Positions 56,715 to 64,000 of a stretch of 64,000 bases of DNA are shown here, piece by piece. Made by a program: the position numbers and the translations under genes. Position 1 is the stretch's first letter; the number at the start of each line of letters is the position of its first letter. The notes beneath the pieces were generated by a model, which worked only from the letters and a program-made list of their open reading frames with translations, was not told the DNA's origin and did no database searches. This DNA is from Galaxea fascicularis (lineage: Eukaryota > Cnidaria > Anthozoa > Scleractinia > Euphylliidae): the NCBI GenBank assembly GCA_948470475.1, contig OX419342.1, positions 22,650,077-22,714,076 on the forward strand. The letters are read 5' to 3'.

Positions 56715-57352
56715 ATATGTCGTTGTTTACAGTGCGGAGTCATGTTTTTTTTTTTGGACATTTTTTTGACAACTTTCTGTCAGATTTTGAAGCAATGGCA
56801 TACACATGATGCACTTTTGATAGAGTTCTTTACCCCTCGAATTTGAGTTTCTGCCTTCAATGACCAACTTAAGCTTTTAATATGAAATGTAGATATCGTA
56901 AGAAAATCGTAAGCTTACTCTCTTGTCTTCTTCACTTTGTAATTATAATTTTCAAACAACGTGCGACTCTCCGCCAAAAATACGGGAGTCATATCTCGAG
57001 TGTCACATTTCACATTGGCGTATATGAACGGGTGGATCTAAGACGACGTCACAACCAAAATTTCTTACCCATGGTGCTCTGCGCTTGCCTTCAGCGCTAT
57101 TACTCACGGAATATCTACCTTAAGACACTTCCCTGCTATTTCAAAGCTTTTAAATTTAACATCATAATTGTATATTTGGGATAGTCTCTTTCGAATATTT
57201 TATTTGAAATAAGCCCTATCATCTCATTCCAAATTAATCGTTTTCAAGTTCCTCCTGAGTGATCAAGAAATGCGGCGAATACATCTGTGACGATGTCGTG
57301 GGTCTGATTTTGGACGGCGCGAGTCGATTGAGTTGCAATGGTGCTGTGAGCC

Positions 57353-57660
57353 AGGCCCGTTTCAAACGTCATGCTACTGCCGTGCTTAGCTGGCTCGACT
57401 GTAGCACGACTCCAGCACGACTTGGTTTCAGACGTCGAATTAAGAGCTGTTGCCGTAAACAAAACACTGACCAGCAGTTATACGAAGTAAACCTAAAAAA
57501 CCGGTTTTGCTGACTTTAAAATGTACTTAGAATTTATGAATTCAGTTAGACACAGCAGTAGCACGACTGGGTTTCAAACGTCGTACTACTGTCGAATTTA
57601 ATTCAGTTGATCAATTGAATTCAGTGGACACGGCAGCAGCACGACGTTTGAAACGGGCCC
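57353..57660. mobile_element. MITE with GGCCCGTTTCAAACGTC ends
   Basis: GGCCCGTTTCAAACGTC then ATGCTACTGCCGTG at the left mirrors CACGGCAGCAGCACGACGTT then TGAAACGGGCC at the right. Further internal copies of AGCACGAC and TTTCAAACGTCGTACTACTG make it largely palindromic. Open frames here are not genes. Confidence 0.75.
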
Positions 57661-57898
57661 TAATCGCATGCAAATGTCGTAAGCAAATTCGTCAATCTGC
57701 ATCGGCCTTTACAATAGTGCCATAAGCAAACCGCGTCTTACATGAAAAAAAGAACAAAAAATGCAATACCGCGACTCCCCACTGAATTACCTGATAATAA
57801 GAACGATGTCTTCAATATTCCGTATCAGGCGCCACAATCGCTAAACACACCGTAATATGGCCTGTATTTTACATAAGATAAATGCACCTTTTACTTAC

Positions 57899-57954
57899 GT
57901 ATATTTAAATGAAGTTTCCCTCTGGCCATAAACTTCTTCAACAGAATTTAATAC
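57899..57954 (-). CDS. RhoGEF exon 3
   Basis: Acceptor TTATTGGCAG, 56 nt, donor TATAC|GTAAGT; phase 0 in, 2 out. Encodes VLNSVEEVYGQRETSFKY, helical. Strong splice sites and phase agreement with the exons on both sides. Confidence 0.62.
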
Positions 57955-58657
57955 CTGCCAATAACAAAACGAGCTTGTCAGAAATTATTGAATAATTAGG
58001 GTCATCACCAACGGTTTTATGCTGCCGAAGAAGTTTCTCGTTCTCCCTTATACTCGCAACAACTGGAGTTATCGAGAGCCTACACCGGTCAATTTAGCCA
58101 CCTCATAGCCACTGGTCCGGCCGCCAGCAGTTTCAAGACGTTTCAGAACTCGACAGCTGGCTGTATACGGTTTGATGTCTTTACTGGGTATGCAGGTATT
58201 AAATCCGAATTTTATGCCCTGTTATATGCTTGTTTTTGTAATTCGTCTCTTATTCTGTCAAAGTCTAGCAATAATTCGTCAAAGCTTGCCAATGAAAAAT
58301 TAATTGAAGTCCGAACTGATAAGCAACAATTAGCTATGCATCCTTCAACTGACTATAGCCGTTAATTTAAGTAAATCGAATTGAAACCGGTAATCCTGTA
58401 GACCAATACCACTCACCGTTTTATAATTTGCCGTTTCGGAGTCAAACTTAAAAACGTGCCATGACATAGAGGGTCTCTTAAAAAATACTAGGCGAGTCTC
58501 ATGCAGCGTCATGCAAATGTAATAAGCAACGTTTTAAGGAAAAGACGTCTTGAATTATTTAAGAGGACAATCAGATCAAGAAGAGAAAAATTCTCCATTT
58601 GAAACTCCAAATAGAAAGCCACTCTTCAAATACACTGTAAAGCTTCCAGGTACTTAC

Positions 58658-58715
58658 TTTGTTGCCATTCCGGTGACTTGAACTGTTGCTATTTCTTTCC
58701 CAGCGCTTTTTGATA
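58658..58715 (-). CDS. RhoGEF exon 2
   Basis: Acceptor ATCCCCACTTTAG, 58 nt, donor AACAAA|GTAAGT; phase 2 in, 0 out. Encodes IKKRWERNSNSSSHRNGNK, polar and basic. Confidence 0.55.
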
Positions 58716-59050
58716 CTAAAGTGGGGATTTTGCTATATTTAGAACAATTTAAGCCAAGTTACAGAAGGGCGTCAGAAAAGTGCCTTTGGCAAATAGCGAA
58801 AATATTTTGATTTTCAGAAACCTATTTACAATTTGATTTCTTTTATGTTATGATATCAAAATCCGTTAACGTCAATCTAATTGGGTTCCAATTGCCAAGG
58901 CTTTTGCATAAAAATGAAGAAAAACTTGTTTTCTTATCAGATGCGATAGTTGAACTGAGCTTACACAAGTCAAGTTTGTCTGTAATACAAACACGAAAGC
59001 AAACATACAAAATTAGTGCATTTATAGTCTGCGTAGCAAGTGTTCTGTGT

Positions 59051-59097
59051 TTCTTTTTCTTTTTCTTTTTTCTTTTTTTTTTTTTTTTTTTTTTTTT
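59051..59097 (+). repeat. T-rich low-complexity tract
   Basis: TTTTTC units followed by about 25 T. Simple sequence; the open frames on both strands here are spurious. Confidence 0.85.
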
Positions 59098-59589
59098 GAT
59101 GCACGGGTTATGGGGCCAGAGCAAAACAAGTATGAGATTGGGTCTTTCTTTTGTCATCGTTCCCGGCATTTAATATTCACGCATCGAATATTTCGAGCGC
59201 TGAAAACCCCACGGAAGCGCTTGCTGCGTAGGTTAGCGCATATCAAGCTAAAGCAGTCTCACGAAGCATACCCGAACAGTATGGAAACTATCACTGAACA
59301 AAGGCAGAGCAACAAAACAATTGTAGGAGGTGACGGGTGGGGAGTACTTCTGTTTGATGTTAGTCTTAGCTCTCTTTGTTCCCATGTACAGTAACATTTA
59401 GCACAGTGGTTGACAGAGTTTTCGCTTTCTTTCAGTTCAAAGGGCAAATTCTATAACTACCTAAAAACAATTCTCGCTTCATAGGCACTTTAATGAGTAC
59501 AGTGCCAAGGAATGGCTATAAAAGGGTCTAAGACCCCATACAATATAGACCACCGTTCAAAGATATACAATTGCACTACGATGGAAAGT

Positions 59590-59635
59590 GTATAATTACA
59601 CTACAATTCAATAAATAAATAAATAAATAAATAAG
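59590..59635 (+). repeat. (AAAT)n microsatellite
   Basis: About seven AAAT/ATAA units in a row. Simple sequence. Confidence 0.85.
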
Positions 59636-59894
59636 GTAAGCTCTCGCATAAACGTAGAAAAAAGGAAAAAGTAGAACAAACTGAAAGGAGAAAACTGAAA
59701 CGCAACTTAAAAGTCAAGCTGAAGAATGATCCGTACAGTATATAGTATTAACAGGAGCAGTTTAGTGATCATGATTGCGCGCAAGGCTTAGTTTGCGTTT
59801 GGGTGAGTGTGTGACAAACAATGAAAAAAAATGGACAAAAATGATAAATGTCACTGATAATTGACATTACACTTGAAGAAGCTGGATTACTTAC

Positions 59895-59899
59895 CACAT
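59895..59899 (-). CDS. RhoGEF exon 1 (tentative): start codon next to a donor
   Basis: ATGTG|GTAAGTAAT: an ATG five bases before a perfect donor, in the phase (2) that the exon at 58715 needs, giving MCIKKRWERN at the N-terminus. The rest of this exon would be 5' untranslated. The reading rests on five coding bases, so further upstream exons are equally possible. Confidence 0.25.
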
Positions 59900-62800
59900 C
59901 AGAATTCTGATTGCAACTTAAGTTAGAAATACCAGGAAACGGAATTTTTGTCTAATCTATAAACTATATTTTGCACCATATGCAAATCATAAGTATAACT
60001 ATTAAAAGGACGTTTACATTATTGGTATTGTTCAAATGGATTTCTGACTCCTACACGGCCACATCTTAAGGAATAAGCAACTAATATTCATGATACCAGT
60101 TGGTAAAGAGTTGACTGAATGCAAAAACACTCAAAACTGGCACGTAAATTCTCCCCAGTTCAGTAAATATTCTCTACTATGGAAAGACTACCTAATTTCA
60201 AAGATTCTTATCCATAAAGATTTATATCAGTTACAGTAGAAAAGAGGTAGTCCTATAGTAAATAAAAAAACATCCCCACTTAAAATTGATGTTATGGCTA
60301 GCGACAAGGGAATACCTCGGCTACTTCTTTCCCTTTCTTTATTCCTTGCTCGATTTTTTAACAATGCGTGAAAATTGAAACGCAAGGAAAACTGGGCAAA
60401 AAATCATTCAAATCATTTGGAATAACATCGCACATGACTTAATTAACCCTCAATTCGCTGGAGTGATTAACACGTAACGTCTTCTCACAATTTCAATACG
60501 TTATAAAGCAAACAGGTGATAAGAACATACAAATTTATCAGTTTGAAGGTGTTATCTTCATATAACACCAGATTCTCTTCAGTAATTTACAAGGAAATGT
60601 ATGGCAAGGAGTAGGGAGAATAGCTGATCAGATCTTGGGAGTGAAAGGGCTAAAACGTCGCATTTCTTCCTTCCCCAGATAAAATCCATTCTACAATCTA
60701 TCCCACTTCGTCACTCAACTCTCAAATCAAAGTGGCATATTTGTTCTTTGTGCCGTGGTTATCGAGCCGTTTCAACGTGATATTTGGCGATTTTGATGGG
60801 GCTTGATTCGATCAGTGACTAAAAAATCGAAAAAATATACTGAATCGAACATTCAAAATAACAGCAGGATTCCAGTTCATAGATTGTAATGCCATTTACC
60901 TTTACCTTACTGTCAGTGAGTTCCAGGATTTTAAAATCACTGTCGACTTCTTATCTGGTCAGACTTGCCAACACATAAAGGTTTAGCGTAAAGAAGTGTG
61001 TTTTCCCAGCAACCTGCAAAGCGAGGACTAAAGAACTGACAAAAACAATGGATTAATTCCTTCCCACTGTCTCAGGTAAATTCAAATCAGCTTAGGTTGA
61101 TGACGTTACAGGATGTGTTCCGAAATACATGTCACTTAAAAGACAGGATGCAATAAATTTACTCATCATGAAAATAAAAAAAATAGTAGCAACTCTGAAA
61201 GCTTTTGTCGTACACCGTAAAGCAACGAAAATACAAACCAGTCAGAGCATAAACTGTGCGGTGAACTTTCTATCTTCTTTCAAGATAGTTAATCCGTTAA
61301 CGATGACAAGTCAAAACACTGCCTTACGGTTTCGCCGTTATTAATCTGGTATTATTCGTATAAGCGACAAAGAACCGTTCGAAATACCTGCCTCTTGTAC
61401 ACTTTTAAGTATTCAAATGTCTTTCAGTGGACAAACAACTTAATTTATCGAAAGCCACCAACTGGAAAATTGCCCATGTTTCATTAATATTAATTCCACT
61501 AACGGAAAAAGGCACTTTGTTAGGGGCAGAACCAAACACATGGATCGCGCTCACCTGTGAGCGAGCTCTCAGGTGGGATCCATTGCTCAAAGGCTAATCA
61601 TAGGCTAACCGGCCTGTGTTTATTACTTTCATGCCCTGTAATTTTTTGAGACCTTCTTGGTTTAACTGAAACTTAGACAAAGCAAGAAGACGCATTCGTT
61701 TCTGTCCGGCTTTGATGAATACACCAGACGTTGAATTCTAAACTATTTTAATCTTTATCAATCTTTGAACCTAAATAAACCTATCAAATACCCAAAACTG
61801 AACAAATTACAAAAACATGACTTAAGTAATTGATCACAAATTTATCACTAATGTACATTATCAACCCACAGCTTATCAAGACATTTCATGATTGGTTTAA
61901 AGTTATTTATAAACATAACTCTATTTTATGCTGGAAACATCCTGAATTTATTTGTAGCAATTTTATCCAGAATTAAATAACTTTTCCGTCCTTTTATTTT
62001 AGTGGAGTCCTAGCCATCTGCAAAAAACAAGCAATTCAGTTGACTTCGGATTGCAGTTTTAGATTTTTCATTTGTCTGAGTGGACATTTTTCTTTGCCCC
62101 TTTTTTCTGATGCCTTAACTCTTTCTTGTCAAAGTTTTCTTGAGCCATCTCTGAAATTTTCTGAGTGTCAGCGATCGAGACGATCTGGTGATTCCTTATT
62201 TGGCGTTACCTTGGTGATTTTCGCTGATCTTGAGCACTGAAGGCTCTCTTGTTTTTGTCACGCTGGTCACGCTAGCTGTTGCTTGTTTTCAAGCGAGCAC
62301 TCGGCGTGAAATTTGGTAAGTATGCGACTTATAAGTGTTTTTTCGAGCCATTTTCCGCTTCAGAAGCCCCTAGCCTGGCATCATCAAGCTGGTTTGGGGG
62401 TAGAGGCAATCCTCTGAAAGAAACCAGAGGTGAAAAACAATTTCACAGCGATTTAGCCGCCACGAGTGTGTCGCCGAGTCATGACGGTTGAAGAGTGAGG
62501 TTGTCTTTCTGGCCTTTCTGAGGATGGATTCCAGGACCTAGCATGGCATGTTTTGACTTCTAAATGATGCAATCAGTACAATATTTCGCCAGCAGGACTG
62601 GGTGGCTCTATGAAACAGAAATTGGCGGACTTCCATGTCGCCGTTATCAAGGAATTACCCAGAATTCATTTCGCTCGTGACGACGAACCTTTCGGATGAG
62701 TGGGAATAGCTCTTCTTCAACAGCTTTTCCTCGGCGTGCTAAACAAGTGAGCAGAAAAATGTGGCAGAGAATTAAAGTGCTGGAGCTGAACTTTACTGCA

Positions 62801-64000
62801 AATGTCATTTTTGGGCACCAGGAGGAGTTTTTGTATCGGAAACTTAAAGACAAAAATCGTATATTTTGGTGTTGTCTGAGGGCGTTCACTTCGGACAGTT
62901 TGGGTTTTGTAGGGAACCAAACAGTCATGTTCAATGGAAATCGGCCATGGTAGCGCATTTATGGGGTGTTAAAATTCAAAGCACTAACCATTTCAAAGTA
63001 TCAATGCCTCATTTCAACTTTCCAATTCTTAATGAGTAACCATGCATCTGTAGAATGTACTGGTCCATATGGGCCAATACATTAAACGGCCTGACAAGAA
63101 AGGTTTAAGTGCTACTATGACGAAATTTGCATCTTTCCTTTCTAAGCCATTTTAAAACACAAACAAGTAGTCTGTATGAGGAGAAGAATGCTGTTTACTA
63201 TATTAAAATATCTCTTTTTGTTCAAGAGATATGCAAATTATTAAAATATGCAAATTAGCCAAGTGATGACGTCATAAACTCAACAGACATGCTTGATTTT
63301 TTGCAGTGAGGTTCTACCAGATGTGCTCCACAATATGAGCTTACAAGTTTTGTTACCACGACAACATACTGGGTTCAGACTTCCCTGATATTAATGACTT
63401 TGCTGGCCACCTTTGTCGTTCTATTTTGATATTTGCCAAAAGTGCCTCATTTGCGTGATCCAGCAAGTATATAAATATGTTAGGTCGAGTTCGTGGCCTT
63501 ATTATTATTATTTTTTTTTTCACGCTGAAAATCACTAAAATTTTGAAATTAGGTTGGAGGGACTGGAGAAGAGTGAGTTGTCATGGGAACCGGATTTTTT
63601 ATAGCTGTAGGTGTGTTACCTGTAGAACTATTAGCTAGCCTGCCAAGTTTCAATGGTCTCTGCTTCAAATTGACTGAGATAGCTCCATTTATATACTTGA
63701 TGTAAATTTTGGGTTAAGTTTATGATGTCATTAGTCCTCTCATGTGCATATTTTAAACATTTTTCCAACTCAAATATCTCCGGAACCAATGAAGATATTT
63801 GAAAACGGTAAACGGCGTTTTAAATCTTCATTTCCTGGAATTCTATGTGATAAACCTAAAAAATCAAGAGGGAAAAATCTGACCACAGCAGCACTTTAAA
63901 GTCTCCAATGAAGAAAACGAATATTTAATGCATTACAATAAGAAAAACCCGAAAAATCGAGACAAGTTACTCGATCAGGAATTGACAACAACTTGCACAC
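59900..64000. other. no secure gene; one MITE
   Basis: AT-rich sequence upstream of the RhoGEF. Contains the MITE at 60443-60651. A 42-nt minus-strand stretch near 60919-60960 encodes DSDFKILELTDSK before an AAG|GTAAAG donor, but its phase does not fit the RhoGEF. Open frames at 62040-62960 have no domain or splice support. Confidence 0.45.
60443..60651. mobile_element. MITE, CTTTCACTCCC family, copy 3
   Basis: Left end TTAACCCTCAATTCGCTGGA (degraded); right end CTTGGGAGTGAAAGGGCTAA. Internal AATGTATGGCAAGGAGTAGG resembles the inner part of the copy at 23369-23567. 209 bp. Confidence 0.65.

Larger units (their letters stand above)
17262..59899 (-). other. RhoGEF gene: DH domain, no PH, ARHGEF33-like (22 proposed coding exons)
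   Basis: The whole transcription unit on the minus strand. The listed exons sum to 3198 nt and every phase agrees, giving 1065 residues. Order: N-terminal coiled coil (about residues 1-130), a Ser/Arg/Asp-rich low-complexity region (about 150-440), a DH domain (about 441-650) and an acidic/Ser-rich tail ending in basic KKK. DH domains catalyse GDP-GTP exchange on Rho-family GTPases and so control actin. Most DH proteins carry a PH domain directly after the DH; here the exons after it encode Lys/Arg- and Ser-rich sequence with no PH pattern. A DH without PH behind a coiled coil, with an LFPG...W..QG..GD.F.KL pattern inside the DH, points to the ARHGEF33 type. That assignment rests on memory of the family and is uncertain. 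Introns span 0.3-6.5 kb. Confidence 0.75.

Noticed and set aside
59047..59394. Phe-rich open frames on both strands
   Set aside because: Produced by the T-rich low-complexity tract.
60919..60960. Minus-strand mini-exon DSDFKILELTDSK
   Set aside because: The donor is acceptable but the acceptor is poor, and its phase does not connect to the RhoGEF exon at 58715.

Overview
This window reads as nuclear DNA of an animal, most likely an anthozoan cnidarian such as a stony coral. That assignment is an inference. It rests on AT-rich, intron-rich sequence with short exons and GT-AG borders, an intronless class A GPCR, a tRNA-derived SINE, and many short inverted-repeat elements. There are no operons, Shine-Dalgarno sites, CRISPR arrays or complete tRNA/rRNA genes. 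Most of the protein-coding content lies in exons too short to stand out as long open frames. I rebuilt them from splice sites and phase.

0-11 kb. A possible three-exon plus-strand gene (3708-4312) would encode a coiled-coil protein of 99 residues. An intact single-exon rhodopsin-like GPCR runs on the minus strand (5867-7012). Next come two convergent, frame-broken coding regions. One is a plus-strand chromo-barrel/Tudor-knot-like ORF (7263-7966). The other is a minus-strand RNase H-like transposase-type ORF with a C-terminal CCHC zinc knuckle (8271-10521). A signal-peptide first exon of a secreted or membrane protein follows (10768-10913, minus).

11-17 kb. This stretch has few genes and many repeats: a diverged direct repeat pair, three large hairpins, a microsatellite, and a tRNA-Ser pseudogene lacking its anticodon arm.

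17-60 kb. One minus-strand gene dominates. I could place 22 coding exons, 59899 down to 17262, whose phases all agree and sum to 3198 nt (1065 codons plus stop). It encodes a Dbl-homology (DH) RhoGEF with an N-terminal coiled coil, a Ser/Arg-rich linker, a complete DH domain (about residues 441-650) and a long phosphoserine-type C-terminal tail with no PH domain visible. The best family guess is ARHGEF33-like. Support is strongest for the exons from 44173 downwards and weaker for the upstream ones, especially the first. Its introns hold MITEs, a SINE, hairpins, and a few possible plus-strand exons (33060, 47127, 47995, 54274-54624).

60-64 kb. I see no secure coding sequence; there is one more MITE and T/A-rich DNA.

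The signals most worth checking are a perfect 48-bp inverted repeat lying in a predicted GEF exon, the frame-broken RNase H-like/zinc-knuckle ORF beside a frame-broken chromo-barrel ORF, a MITE with exact 9-bp target duplications, and the unusual conserved motifs of the GPCR.
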